Of a DNA stretch of 64,000 nt, positions 23,884 to 36,800 are shown piece after piece (within the stretch, counting starts at the first letter, position 1; each line of letters starts with the position of its first letter). Location: contig CM063247.1 in assembly GCA_032158295.1 (NCBI GenBank), forward strand, positions 20,374,875-20,438,874, in the 5' to 3' direction. Made by a program: the position numbers and the translations under genes. The stretch comes from Pycnopodia helianthoides. Lineage: Eukaryota; Echinodermata; Asteroidea; Forcipulatida; Asteriidae. The notes beneath the pieces are model-generated. The model had not been told where the DNA came from, did no database searches, and worked only from the letters and a program-made list of their open reading frames with translations.

Positions 23884-25584
23884 ACTCTGAATTTTAATGG
23901 CAAATCATGATTCTTGCAGGGTCACATTCAAAATAGGGTCATCGTTTGGTAATGACCCAGAACAAAATTGTGTAAAAATTGTGTAATTATCCGAAAGCAT
24001 CCTGCTACAGTGAATCTGTTTGAAATGCCCCCGTTGATAAGAAATCAATAAAAAAATGACTCATACTTGAATCGATTCTCAGGTTTCTGAGGGTTGATGT
24101 CCGTTCGCAAACTCTGTCGCCAGAGAGGCAGTTGGTACCCGCTGTCATCTCGCTAAATTGGGATGGATTTGATGTTCATTGTGAAATTACCATGACAGCT
24201 TTTTTACTGTTTTCTCAGCAAGTAGACACTGTATTCAACTGAAACGACATATGTGACGTTTATTGTATCTTACTTAACAATTTTGCCTATAATAAGTGTA
24301 ATGTACCTTGACAAAAACTAAACGATGACTCTACATTTAAGTCATCATGCAGAATAAAACCACACCTCTGAATCTGTGTTATTGATTTTTCTCCCAGCTC
24401 TGTCTAACACTCAACAGCCTGTTTAAAATCCTGCATAAAATGTAAATGTAGGTCCCTAGATTTTTTTCAAATTCAGTACAGTGTTTCATTTCCGCTGACA
24501 GCCATATTGGATCTTTGTTTGTATAATTTTTGTGGAATTTGCTGGTACGACAATACATGTACTTTAATTAGCCTTGATTTTATTGCCTGTCTGCTGTGGT
24601 CTGACACAATGAAACTGTCAAATCCTGTATTTGCAGCTTACTGTACAGTACAACAGGTGTTAACTTTCCATCATTTTGTTTTGCCGAGAGCTATTGATTG
24701 AAATTGTAAGTTGTATAGTATTAGTATTGTCCGTTTACATCATTCAACTGATAAAACAACTGGCTGGAACACTGTACGACTATGGTAAGCTTTCCTTGGC
24801 AGTACATAAATGTACATGTACATACAAAGTGTTATGAAGAAATTATGATGTTTTTTTCAGCGCTTAGGCCTTACATTGTCATTGTAGAACTGTTCCTATT
24901 GCAGAAAGGTAGAAATGTCATCATCTCATGATTTATCCTAAAATTTTGATCAGAGTTTCAGACCATGTTGTCGGTGCTGACTCTCGCCCCTGCAGTTGGT
25001 ATTGCTAGTTCTCAACCAGACTTTTGCTGTGGTGCCCTTTGCAAAGTTCCAATACGATTTTATATGTTCTACATTATACAGTTATACATGTAGAAGTGCC
25101 CCTTACCAGAGGAAATTTGCTGTGTTCCTTCAAGGATGAATTTCAAGGCCTCTGTATTGTATTCCTGTAGAATCCAGTTTCAGCAAAAATGAACACTTAA
25201 TAAATATTATTTTTATACTGCCAGAGTACACCACTTTAATTAACTTTGGTGGGAATTTTAAAGACTGTGCAATTCGTTGTGTAAACTTTCATTGTTAACT
25301 GTCATTTGTTGCTGTTTATGTTCAGTGTATTCAATTGCTGAGAATTGTTTTCTCTCTCTAGAATTTTTGCAAACTCCTTAAGTTACATGTAGATTCCTTT
25401 TCCAAATCAGTACTGTTCAAGAGTACACCATGTAAAGTACGTCCCTGACCAGCCATAAATATATTTACATGTATGTCCATGGTTTTAACAGAAAACTTAC
25501 CTTGGTTGTATTGTCAAGTTTCATTTTACTTTAGTATTATAATTCATTACAGTAAAAAATGTGTGTCTTTTTTTGTGAATTTAA

Positions 25585-26260
25585 TTTGTGTTTTTGTTCT
25601 TCTTTCTTTTTCTTCCCCTCTTCATATCACTTTCATTCTGATTATTCGGATCTAATCTAATGGGTCCCCCCCACCCCACCCTTTGCTCTTTCTCTCCCTC
25701 TTTCTCTCCCACACATCTTTCTCCGTTTGTAAATTTGCTCTCTCTTACACCCAATTTCCGGTTCAATATTGTTACCATTTCATGCATTTTTCAAATTTCA
25801 TGCAATTGTCTTCCTCTTCGGTATCTTAAAACCCCATTTATTTATTTGTGCGTATCATCCATGTCTGGCTGATTTACTTTCATCGTCACGTTCCATCCAT
25901 TTTTGTCTATTAATCGTTCCTCTACCTTTACTGCGTACACTCATGTCTCCTTGTGTTCAACTACATTATCTTTGTCTTCCAACCTCTTCTCATGTTTCAT
26001 CATTTATGCTATTGTGTGTGCTCACCATACGTTTGTTCTGGAAACTGTTAAATGTCACGCCTCATTTAAAAAATGTTTTATTGTCATTTCCTCGTACACT
26101 GCCATAATGTATTATTTACATTTTTCTTGGCGCCCCTTGGGATTTCATCGCTTTACCTTGGTCATCGCAAAATTAAACATTGGCACATGCTTCTCTCTCA
26201 TACCCCTTTCTAACTATAAAAAACCACCTCAATGCCCGCCCCCCTCATCATCACCCTGAC
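25585..26260 (+). other. Pyrimidine-rich strand-biased region
   Basis: The plus strand is strongly enriched in C and T (for example TCTTTCTCTCCCTCTTTCTC near 25690) for about 650 bp. Overlapping open frames of 60-118 codons exist because purine-poor sequence lacks stops. No family motif is seen, so no gene is called. Confidence 0.4.
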
Positions 26261-26400
26261 CCCTGACCTCTTCTATATATAGGTTGCTGATGAGTACTGC
26301 CTTAATTGCCCGTTCATTGTACAGCGACCCCGTGAGCGCTGACATCATCAACTCATCGTCACGACTCATGACCCAGCCGACATTTTCGTACCACTCGCGA

Positions 26401-26423
26401 GTGTCTGTGTGTGTGTGTGTGTT
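26401..26423. repeat. (GT)n microsatellite
   Basis: About ten GT units with one interruption. Confidence 0.8.
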
Positions 26424-27217
26424 TGCCCACCAGACTGACACCGCCTAATTTCTCGGCCTCTACCGTTTCCCTCTTGTGCTTGGCTGCCGCTGTTCCAGAC
26501 ACTGTATTGTATACTGCTGTTTCAAGTTCGTTGCTCTCTCATGTGTTTGCATGAAATAGTTACTGACAATCGTAGCGTCACCAAGCATCATATAATTCTG
26601 ACCTTGTGCTGCAAGCAGAGAATATTGTAATGAGCCATTGTGTTGTAGCCGGCATGGAGGCTAGAGTTGAACAGGGTACTGTCATCTATTATTTAATTCT
26701 CAACATTGAGTACACAACTGACATTGCACGTTATTATAACACTTAATTCACATACCACAACACTACTAAATTTCAAACGCATGTTTGTACAAACTAAGTG
26801 GGGGGAAGTGACTGAGTGCAAATTTACATTTCACTTTACTGTAATGTACAGCTGTTAATACACACTACTAATGTTTACATTTATCATTAACAGTGAATAA
26901 TATTTATCAGTAGAAATTGAGATCTTTAAAACCTTTCAAAACTGCTGTTTAGATTTAAATGTATACAACCTGTCAATATGAAGACCTCTATACATAAATC
27001 ATTTACACCCTCACTTACATGTAAGTATTTAAAACCATGTAAACTGTTTAGTTTGGGAAAACATTGTATTTTATTTTATTTTATTAGATGTTAAATTTGC
27101 ATCGGGGATAGCAAATGACAAGTGTTTTACTGATACACCAATTTTTGTTAAGCACTGGACATTTAGTACTTTCCCCCAAGTCCTGCGAACAAAATATAGG
27201 ATTCAATCTGCCTTCTA

Positions 27218-27300
27218 GCTACCGGGCAAGCACAGTAGTCTAGTGGTAAGACGTCTGCAGCCCCCTCTAGAGTGGCAAAGACCATGGGTTCGAATCCAAA
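27218..27300 (+). repeat. tRNA-like SINE head
   Basis: AGTCTAGTGGTAAGAC resembles an A box, and GGGTTCGAATCC 45 bp later is a perfect B box. The lead-in TCTAGCTACCGGGCAA recurs at 63911-63930 at the window's end, so this is a dispersed family and not a single tRNA gene. Confidence 0.55.
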
Positions 27301-27325
27301 CAAAGTTTGTGGTTTTGTTTGTATA

Positions 27326-27509
27326 GCCTGCTCGTTATGGGGCAGAGCGTTCCCCCCCCCAATATTCCCATACTATAACACACTATTTTTCTCTTGTATA
27401 GAACTCCCCCCCCCCCTAAAATCCTCAAAAGAATGCCTGAGATTCCAAGCACACAATGAAGACACAATAGGTGGGGGTACCCTCTGCCCCATATCGAGCA
27501 CCAATTGTT
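27326..27509 (-). repeat. Repeat family D, copy 2
   Basis: Its ends are inverted: TTATGGGGCAGAG at left and CTCTGCCCCATATCGAGCAC at right. Inside are a C tract, CTTGTATAGAACTCC and GAGATTCCAAGCACACAATG, all in reverse orientation to the 9441 copy. Confidence 0.75.
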
Positions 27510-27549
27510 TGGGGGGGGAGAGATAGTAAACATACAGTGCATAACACAA

Positions 27550-27755
27550 TAGCCTGCCCTATATGGGGCAGAGGGTCCCCCCCCCCCCAATGTTCCCATA
27601 CGTTCACACTATTTTCCTCTTGTATAGAATTCCCCACCAAAAATCCTCAAAAGAATTCCTGAGATTCCAAGCACAAAATGAAGACACAATAGATGGGGGG
27701 GGGGGGGGGGGAGGGGGTACCCTCTGCCCCATATCGAGCACCAATTGTATAACAC
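27550..27755 (-). repeat. Repeat family D, copy 3
   Basis: Tandem neighbour of copy 2 with the same inverted ends (TATATGGGGCAGAGGGT / ACCCTCTGCCCCATAT) and a long G tract at about 27696-27712. The paired copies suggest local duplication. Confidence 0.75.
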
Positions 27756-27771
27756 ACATCTGTGTATGGGT

Positions 27772-28000
27772 TGAAGGCAGGGTACACTTTTGGTAATTGT
27801 CAAAGACCAGTATCCCCACTTGATGTATCCCAACGTATGCATAAAATAACAAACCTTTGCAAATTTGGGCTCATTTGGTCATTGAAGTTGCAAGAAAGTA
27901 ATGGAGAAAAAACAAACACTTGTTGCATGTAGAATTGTGTGCTTTCAGATGCCTGAGAAAGGCTTTATGCCTATAACTACATTACTTCAAAGGGGGTCGT
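27772..28000. repeat. Dispersed repeat family C, copy 1 (partial)
   Basis: It has GGTACACTTTTGGTAATTGTC, AACAAACCTTTGCAAATTTG and GGTCATTGAAGTT blocks, shared with 33636-33990, 49985-50225 and 61253-61594. Confidence 0.6.
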
Positions 28001-28627
28001 TTCTAGCAATGATTTATAGTATCAACCGCTCTTTACTAGTGCTCTTTACCAAGTAAGCTTTTATTGTCATTAAGTGGAGTAATTACCAAAAGTACAACTT
28101 GCCTTTACCAAAAGTACACCCTGCCTTTGAACACAAACATTTTTTGTAAATTGTTTTTTATCATATTTTTTCGCTTCAGTCTAGTACATCACATCATTCA
28201 TTGGAATTATTCCTGCGTAATAATAGTGCAAAGCCTTGCGCAAGAAAAAACAGACAGACCTTGAGTATTAGAAGTGAAATATTACCGCAGCATGTCCTTG
28301 ATCTTTACCGAGGAAAAATTGCCTGCGAGAAGGAAATTCATAACTAAAGTAACTACTTTGGTGACAAGTCTATGATGCATAACACACTGTGTTAGTAAAA
28401 AAAAAAAATCCACTCGCAAATTTTGTAATTTATTTTATCTGCGGCTCATTAGATGGGAGGACAACATTTTTCCCTTTGTTTTTTCTTACAATCTATCTTG
28501 CCCACCGTTGGATATCAAATGTACATGAAAATTCAAACTCCGAAAAGAGAGCATCTTTTCAAGCTTTAATTTAATATTAAATCCTTATAAAATGTGTTTC
28601 GTTTAAGACACTCTGCATAAATAAAAT

Positions 28628-28768
28628 GCGTCAGAGCTGCCAGCTCTCTCTGATTCTGCAGAAAGTTCCCTGCAAATAAACCAATCTTTTCATGTTCAAC
28701 AAACTTGACAATCTCCTTGATTATGGAAATTGTTTCCCTATTATGTTGAATGTGTTTCTAAATATCTG
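28628..28768 (+). repeat. Dispersed repeat M, copy carrying a minisatellite
   Basis: It aligns with 18425-18615 (GAGCTGCCAGCTCTC, TTCTGCAGAA, TTTCTAAATATCT). The alignment runs straight into the 22-bp array that follows, so the array probably expanded from a stretch of this element. Confidence 0.6.
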
Positions 28769-29083
28769 CCGGATTGTTGTACAAAATCTCCCGGATTGTT
28801 GTACAAAATCTCCCGGATTGTGTACAAAATCTCCCGGATTGTTGTACAAAATCTCCCGGATTGTTGTACAAAATCTCCCGGATTGTTGTACAAAATCTCC
28901 CGGATTGTTGTACAAAATCTCCCGGATTGTTGTACAAAATCTCCCGGATTGTTGTACAAAATCTCCCGGATTGTTGTACAAAATCTCCCGGATTGTTGTA
29001 CAAAATCTCCCGGATTGTTGTACAAAATCTCCCGGATTGTTGTACAAAATCTCCCGGATTGTTGTACAAAATCTCCCGGATTG
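28769..29083. repeat. 22-bp minisatellite, 15 copies
   Basis: Fifteen copies of a unit starting CCGGATTGTTGTACAAAA with a CTC end, nearly identical; the third unit lacks two bases. Because 22 is not a multiple of 3 and the unit has no stop in any frame, several overlapping frames stay open on both strands. That is an arithmetical effect, not evidence of a protein. Confidence 0.95.
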
Positions 29084-29292
29084 CATTTATAATAGTGATC
29101 ATTTATAATCCAGGCTTTTCATCAGCATTAAATACGCACATTCTAAAACACATCTACATGTACATGTAGGCTCAACAAATTACTAATAAGTCATTGAGAC
29201 AACATCTGCATGTCATCAACTGCACAGGTACAAATACTCATTCTGTAGTTTTGTTTTTGTTTTTTTCTTTCTCAAACCCACTTTGAACACCT

Positions 29293-29634
29293 GGACCAAA
29301 TTTAATAGAGCAGTTAGTACACAAATTTTATTTCGGGCAGGGGAGTTCAGGCAAGCGGTGGAGGCAATTTTCTCCATGCCCTTGGTCATTGCCTTGTTGC
29401 CCCTTGAAATGTTCTAGTAGAAATATACATTTTCATCATAGCATTGCCCTTTACTAAGGAAGAAACTGCCCTGCTCAAGAACAAAGTAACAGGCCTGCAA
29501 CTGTGCTCACCAGAAATAGGTTACCAGCCAAAATAGCATTCCACATGTACCATCTGTGGCTGGTTTCCTGCTAATGTTTTTGCTTGGCAGAAGTTTGTTA
29601 TGCAATATGAAGCTGCTCTATGAAGTTTGGCCCT
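29293..29634. repeat. Palindromic repeat family P interrupted by family F-like sequence
   Basis: The left end is GGACCAAATTTAATAGAGCA; the right end is AAGCTGCTCTATGAAGTTTGG, with AGGTTACCAGCCAAAATAGC inside. Between about 29335 and 29485 lies unrelated sequence with TGCCCTTGGTCATTGCC and TTGCCCTTTACTAAGGA, resembling family F. Confidence 0.55.
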
Positions 29635-29996
29635 GATTTGGCACCCTCAAGTCTAGGAAGACCATAAAAAAAGATTATGTTAAAAACAGTCAAAATTTGT
29701 TTATGGTCAGCAATGGGCCAAGAGTGATATTTTTCATAAACTTTTGAATTTAGTCTTTTCTCATGAACAAGAAAATTGAAAAGTGAAGCACCCACCATCC
29801 TTATCCTAGATTAAATGCAAATCAGATTTACATGTCAGGTACTGAAGGGACTTTGCCAAGTTCATGGTGCTAATTACCAGAATAAAAGGTAGTAACAAAC
29901 CACAGGGGAAACTGACTGGGTAAAATGTTATTAATTTGGGGTCGAACAAAGAAAAATTGACTAGAGAGGGATTTAAACCTGATCCATTAATCCAGC

Positions 29997-30112
29997 ATGT
30001 CGTGGCCGAGCGGTCCAGTTCACCAGACCCAAGCTCTGGTGTTGTCAGCAGCAGAGTGTGGGTTCAAATCCCGGTCATGACACTTGTGCCCTTGAGCAAG
30101 GCGCTTAACTAT
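29997..30112 (+). repeat. tRNA-Leu/Ser-like SINE
   Basis: GTGGCCGAGCGGTCCAG is an A box as in class II tRNAs, and GGGTTCAAATCCC is a B box. After it come CTTGAGCAAGGCGCTTAAC and a second GGTTCAAATCCC near 30296. A minus-strand relative lies at 40262-40352. The anticodon arm does not fold convincingly, so it is a SINE. Confidence 0.65.
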
Positions 30113-30632
30113 AATATTAATTGCTTGGTAAAGTTGGGAAGTTAGTGCATTCTGCTCTACTAGCCAGGCTCCTAGTAGATGATACCCATGCCTACATCCT
30201 TACTGACTGTGAAGGGGGTAACCCTGTTTCAGCCCCAGGAGTAGGTGTCAAAGTGCCCCTGGTGACAGTTGGGCGAGTATCTCATTTGGTTGCAGGTTCA
30301 AATCCCACTCTAGATGTTTTAATTGTTCAACCCAACAACAGAAGAAAATGTTTGCACTTGCAGTAGCATACAATTGATGTGCTTTCTTACAGAGGGCGCG
30401 CTTCAGGCATTGTGGCAAAATGTACTGAATTTATATGTACATTTACATAAATGAGAGCATTTTCTTACACACTACTAACACTAACAGACAGTATTAATCC
30501 AGTTTGTTAAGATTCCAAAGACACTAAGGTACATTAATATTGACTTTGGGCAAAGGATTTGTAAAGCCAAAATTAGCAAACATTGAGGTAATTTTTGTTT
30601 AACCGTCATCGCCTATTTTTAACTCTTAACAG

Positions 30633-30876
30633 CTAAGATCTTTGGGAAGAAATTTGCCCGCACCAACAAGTTCATCCACACTAACAAGCTATGGATGCAG
30701 ACGATTCCAACACGCGACTGCGACGTCTTAATGACGTTCCCAGCCAAGACGGACGATGACACCCTGATGTGGTTGCTGTCTCGATTCCGAGCGAGGACCC
30801 CACAGCTGGGAGTTCATGTGAGACACCATGGACACACAGGGGTGTATGGATTCTACTTGACTGCAACGTATTCCTA
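30633..30876 (+). CDS. ANO8: ANO8 exon 2: N-terminal cytosolic domain
   Basis: It encodes [20 protein letters not shown], then [20 protein letters not shown] and [19 protein letters not shown]. There are two possible acceptors, at 30631-30632 and 30636-30637, the second trimming five bases. It ends in phase 2. Confidence 0.94.
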
Positions 30877-33800
30877 GTAAGTCGAACGTCAGTTGTCATT
30901 TGGCCATTATATTAAGGATATATTGAGGATTTTCACTTTTGAACCCCAAAACTTTTATAAGGTAAAGACTTAAAACTTTTTAAAGCCAGGGATCTTCCAT
31001 TTTTTCCCTTCCACCCAGACGGGATTGTTTTCCTGGAATTGCAGGAATCATTTATTTTTTTCTTTGGGAGTATCATTGGCACAAAGAAACCCTGACTTGA
31101 CAAAGCCAAGAGAACAAAGATTCTTTTTGAAGCACTGAGATTTGTTGTTTCTCTATTGTCAAAAAATACCATATTCATGGATTGTGAATCGCAAAACCTC
31201 AAACCGTGAGACACCGCCTCCAATTGAGTCCATGGCCGTAACCAAAGCTAGAATTTTATCTCGAACACCTTCTCCAAGGCTGTTTTCTCTCATTTGTTTG
31301 AAGATGTTTTTCCTTGAAAATAAACAAAATTTTTCAATAAGCCAGTGGTTTACACTCTCTTTAACGGAAGATTTCAAACTTCCTATTTTGTTCAAGTTTA
31401 TTGAAAGGAGGTGAAGAGCTTGGTCTGAGGAAACCTTTGAAGGAGGAGTATGGAGGAGGACTGAAGGAGTTCACATGCGCCGAAGAGAGCATCTTTGAAG
31501 GTGTTGACAATGAGAAAGAATTCTTCTCCTCACAGGTATGGTGTTGGTCACTACTAATAAAGCATTTATAATGTGCCATCTATGTTGTGTACAAGACCCT
31601 ATTCTGAGGCGCATCGAATGCATAATTCCATCCCCTACTTGATGTACTAAACAGGTGCTGAAAACTAATAATTGTTGTTCGGTATTATCAGAAATGGTTT
31701 GCCAATATTGGATTGGTTTTGTGTATAAAAGGATATATGTATATATGTGGAATATTTCAGCAACGTCAGGCCATCGTGAATCACATGCTGTTGAATCTGC
31801 GTGCCGTGGACGGGGACAAGATTGGAAAGGTCAGATTCCATGAAGGACAGGCTATTGGTGAGTGCTGATGATTATAGGAGGGAAATTCTCGGTAATAATC
31901 AATACTATTTTCTGTCATGTATTTTTTGGAGTCTATTCATGCTATTGGATCTGTTTCCAAGGGGAAATCCTATTGACCCAATTCACCTGACGGCATCCAC
32001 ACAATAAATCTTGGTTGTGCCATGTTGGGAGCCGGCTACCCTGTGTGCATTTTAAGTGGTGTGTGCACTTGTTCACCATATCTTTACATGCAATTTGAAT
32101 ACCAAGATGGCAGACCATGGGCTGCATGTGATGTCAGTGCAAGGGGTCTGTAGTGTGTGTCTAATGGCTTACTATTAATATATACATGTGTACTTGGGTG
32201 TCAAGCTCAAAGTTCAAATGTATGCTACAATGTAGATACCACTTTATTAGAATTTTCCAAAAGTCTCTTTCGCCAAATTTCATTTGAGTAATTCCATGCA
32301 GTACACAGCCCTCAAACTCACAGCATCTGTGCTTTGGGTAGCGCCACCAGGCATACAAGAGTCTGTCCATAGGCCTGGGACTGATGAATACTACAGAATT
32401 CTGGAAGGTTCTTTTTTCATCTAAAACGCTTTATGGGATTTAACCCTTTCGAGACCATAGCAGCTTCATACCAAAATGCCCATAGCGGCTGCAAACAGCC
32501 GCAAGATTTGATCCACTTCCATTCACAGAAAGAGGTCACAGTAAAAGTCATGTCCAGAACTGACATTTTTCCAATGTTTCCCATGTTGACATGTACTATT
32601 TGCATTTGTAGAACTAAACATAAATTTCTGTTATATATCGGGTAATTTAAAGGCATTGTAATAAAAAAAATACAGTACAACAATCAACAACAGTAGCCAT
32701 GCATGGTTGTCTTGTGATGATTCTACAGAAATTAATGGTCACTAATGGGTTAAGGGTTATCTAATCATGAAACTCTGTTGTGTTTGTGTTTCAGTTCCCA
32801 CGCTGCTTTCCAGGGGCATTATCTCTCAAGTTCTACCATTGCATAACAGCGACACCCTGGCAAGTCTCAAAACAACTTGGGTTCAAGCGTTTTTTCATAG
32901 TCAACCATTAGGTAAACAAGCAATATCTTTAATCCGTTGAAGCATGAGTTTAAGGTGTTATACAAGATTGGTGGAGCTGACAAAATTGTTGCAGATAGTG
33001 TTCATGGTTTGTGTGTTGTGTGATCAACCATATACATGAAATAACAATCCTGTGAAAATTTGGGCTTTAAAATCCGTTGTGTGAGTCAGGAGAAAACCCG
33101 TGCGCAATTTTCAGCATGTAAACACATTGTCCTTAATTGTGATTGTAACAACCAAAATCAGTTGCTGCGTGTGTTTGTTTTTTTTAGGTTTTCAGATACA
33201 GTTTTCTGGAATATGACTTCATTTCAGAGGGAAATATTTCACAGAAAAAGAATGGGTCTAGTACGAACTTCGTCATCAGTAAGCTTTCAGACTAAAACAA
33301 TGATGTTTCTCATCATTACCAATCCTGTACAAAACCTTGAAGAGAATTGTTGTGTTAGATTCCGGTACTTCATTTATCAATTTGTTTTTCAGCCTATTCA
33401 GAAATACCAAACCACAGTATTGTAAATCTTTGCTTATAGTGATTACAGAAGATTAGTGACAAAAGGGGTTTATCAGTGTTTGACGGATTAAATTGGTATT
33501 CAATGTGTACACATGTCCAAGAATTGTATTATAAAAAAATAACAACAAAGTTTCGTTTAAATGACAAACACATAATTTCTCAATTTTTTAGTTCGACAAA
33601 AACTTGGGCAATGTAACTTTTTAGGCACGTGGTTAACATTGGTAGTTGTCAAATACCAGTACCCACACTTAATGTGACCCTCTTTGTACTTGAAGTAACA
33701 AACCTGTACAAAATTTAAGCTCAATCAGTCATCGGAGTCACAAGAAAAGAGTGAAAAACACACATATGTTTTCACTGTTATTTAACATCAAGTTTTGGTC

Positions 33801-36800
33801 TTGAGAGATCGAAACTAATTGTTTTACTCATTTCTCAAGAAATATAGCATTTCAGGCTAAGATATTGAAAAACTTACCCAGCCAGTTTCCCTTGTGGTTT
33901 ATGACCGGGTAGCAAAAATATTTAAAGGGAAGTTTTCCACCACTATCGTCTTTTTACCATGTAAGTTATTTGAAAATCTGTGAACATTTATTTGCACACC
34001 CCTTAACCAAGGTGTTTTACCTGCACTAGTATTATCATTTATTTGTTTACTGGCAGATGATATCTGTGAGTATTTTGGAGTGAAGATTGCAATGTACTTT
34101 GCCTGGTTGGGACAGTACACCAAGGCGCTCTTCTGCCCTGCCCTCTTAGGTGCCATCCTAACATTCTACACTACTAGTGATCAGGTACTTAAAACGTCTT
34201 CTCATACCTCCACAATCTAAACTGGCTACCCATTAGTTTTAGAATTCACTACAAGATCATCCTCCTGACATTCAATGCACTTCATGGTTCAGCCTCTCCT
34301 TACCTACAGAACATGCTTCAGCACCGGCAATGTCGGGCCAGGGTCCAGTTTTTTATGGAGCTGCTTAAGCAAGAAATATTGCTTAACAATTTTCTGCTAA
34401 GCTGATATCGACAGGATACCAGTTACAAATTGTACGTGTGACATGGTAGTTTGGCTGGTAACCTCATTCTGGTAAGCATAATTTTGTTGTGCTTAGCCAC
34501 TTGCAGCTCTATGAAAGTGGGCCAGGGTCTGAGGTCATTGTGCAGCATGTTGTTTGTTTCTCGTACTCACCTAGCCATGTATGGCAATGTATGATGATAG
34601 GGCCTTTTCTACCATTGCCCCCACCTCTGGAACTCATTGCCTTAATATCTTAGAGACACACACAACATTTCCCAATTCCAACAATCTTTTAAAACGCATC
34701 TTCTCAGATTGTTTTATGAACACATGTAAGAATTTTTTGTCATTGGGCTACAATTGAGCTACAATTGAGTGGTGTATTTTGATGTGTTTGGGACCAGTCA
34801 TTGCTGGAAGTCCCAAATCAAAATACAGACTTTGAGGCTCCAGACCTAGACAAAAATCAAGATTAAAGCCAGTAAAAGAACACTGACCTGCAGCAAAGTT
34901 GTTTGTCATCCTAAGCTTAGCTCAAATAAAGGGGAGCTGCACACCAAAACAAAATTGGGAATAATACTCTCTCCTCTATGTTCCATAACATCTCTGCATC
35001 TAGGCAAGTGAAGATTTCAACTTTGTGATCTTCACGATATTCAACATCATCTGGGCCACCCTGTATCTTGAATCATGGAAAAGGAGGGGGGCGGAGCTAG
35101 CTTATCATTGGGGTACGATAGACTCCAAACATGAGCTCATTGAGGATCCAAGACCGCTCTATACAGTAAGTGCACTCTTGCTCTTTACTCAAAAGTTGAT
35201 TAACGGCTAATCGTCAGGTTTACCGAAAATTTCGGTGCTCACACATCAGATCAATTTTTTGAATTTCCACAATACGTTTTTTTTTTCAAGAATATTGTTG
35301 TCACAATGAAACCATGACTAAACAGACTAAACAAAGTAAAGACAACAGATACAATGATGAACAATAGTTGCAGCCTATTGATCTCTGGTAATCCTCATTT
35401 GTCCGACAAAAGGACAAAGGTTTGGAACTGTAGATGAAGGTTCCCAGGAAAAAAAGGGGATTTTGAGCGTGAATTCCAGTACCTTTTGACCATCTTCTTG
35501 TATGGGTCATACAAAGCCTAGCACCGTGAGTGCATGCACTGATAAGCTACGCAATGGAATGTATTGGTGTGTTAACATATCACCCCTTCAATTCTGTCAT
35601 ACCAATGAAAATAGTTCGGACAGTGCACGTCTGCCGAAGGCATCTTTTGAAAAAATTTTGAACAGGTTTTTCAGACTTCCGACTGCGTTTTTATGAAAGT
35701 TTTGTGTGTATACACTTCTTCTGGCGATTACTGATAAAGAAAAATAGGTGAGATAACAACAAAGTCAGTTGATAATCTATTTTTCAAATAAATCCCATCC
35801 AGGGTGACCCTCGGATCAGTCCTGTCTCAGGCTGTATGGAACCCCACTACCCGGCATGGAAGCGGAATCTCTTCCGTTACTTTGTGACCCTTCCCATCAT
35901 CCTCCTGTGCCTCATCGTGACCTTTGGCATCATGCTGTCCATCTTTGAACTCCAGGAATGGGTCAATCTTCAGATAGAGAGGGAACGATGTACAGGGTAC
36001 GGAATTTTTAAGATATAATTTGGTGAAATACGCCCCTCACAACCTCCTCAAGAGGCCGGCAGAGGGCAATGGTTGTCATAGATTCACATCTCATCTTAAG
36101 TCACCCTCCTGCCAAAGCTGTATGCACATTATTTTTATGCAAATCTACCCATATTAATCCGTTGTACCAATGTCAAACAAGGCTACCGACTGCCACGTTT
36201 GCCATCTTGGGAGTCGAATTGCACTCAAAAGCATTGTCACTTAAAATGCATACTACACTGTATAGCACATTGGGACATTGAGTCCCAAAATGGCGTAACC
36301 GAGATTATTGCGATGTCGACGTCAGTCGAATTGGGTCAATGCACCCAAATCACCTGACGCCATCATCACAAGATCTTGGTTGCACCATTTTGGGATTCAG
36401 TTTATTTTATTTTTTATTTCATACCCATAAGGATGGCAATTAGCGGGAACAGTCTATTGAAATAACTGATGTTATAAAAAGTTGTTTCTTCTTCGATTGA
36501 TGCAGTTGGGTAGGTGTTCTCCCCAAGATTCTCCTGGCGTTAGTTATCAATGTCTTGGAAGAGATCTATAAGAAGATTGCTCACTGGCTGAACGACAAAG
36601 AAAACTACAGACTACAAGCCACATACGAGAATCATCTCATTATCAAACTAGTTGTGGTATGTTCATTGATTTTTTTTATGACAGTCACTCAGGTTGAAGA
36701 CTCACTCAAATGTGTCTTGAGTCGCCAAGTGTACTTTGTTTGACAGGCGCCAAATTTGATCACACCAGTGCAAAAACAATGTATCACGATTTTGCAAAAA

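Noticed and set aside
25769..26259. Overlapping 112- and 118-codon frames
   Set aside because: They arise from pyrimidine-rich sequence that is poor in stop codons; the peptides show only generic hydrophobicity and no family motif.
27267..27852. Several frames of 63-110 codons on both strands
   Set aside because: They are translations of family D repeats and their C/G homopolymers.
28692..29169. Long overlapping open frames of up to 138 codons on both strands
   Set aside because: They come from a 22-bp tandem unit with no stop in any frame; every frame gives the same 22-residue pattern, so openness is arithmetical.
29997..30080. tRNA-Leu or tRNA-Ser gene
   Set aside because: A and B boxes are present, but the acceptor and anticodon stems do not pair and a SINE body follows.
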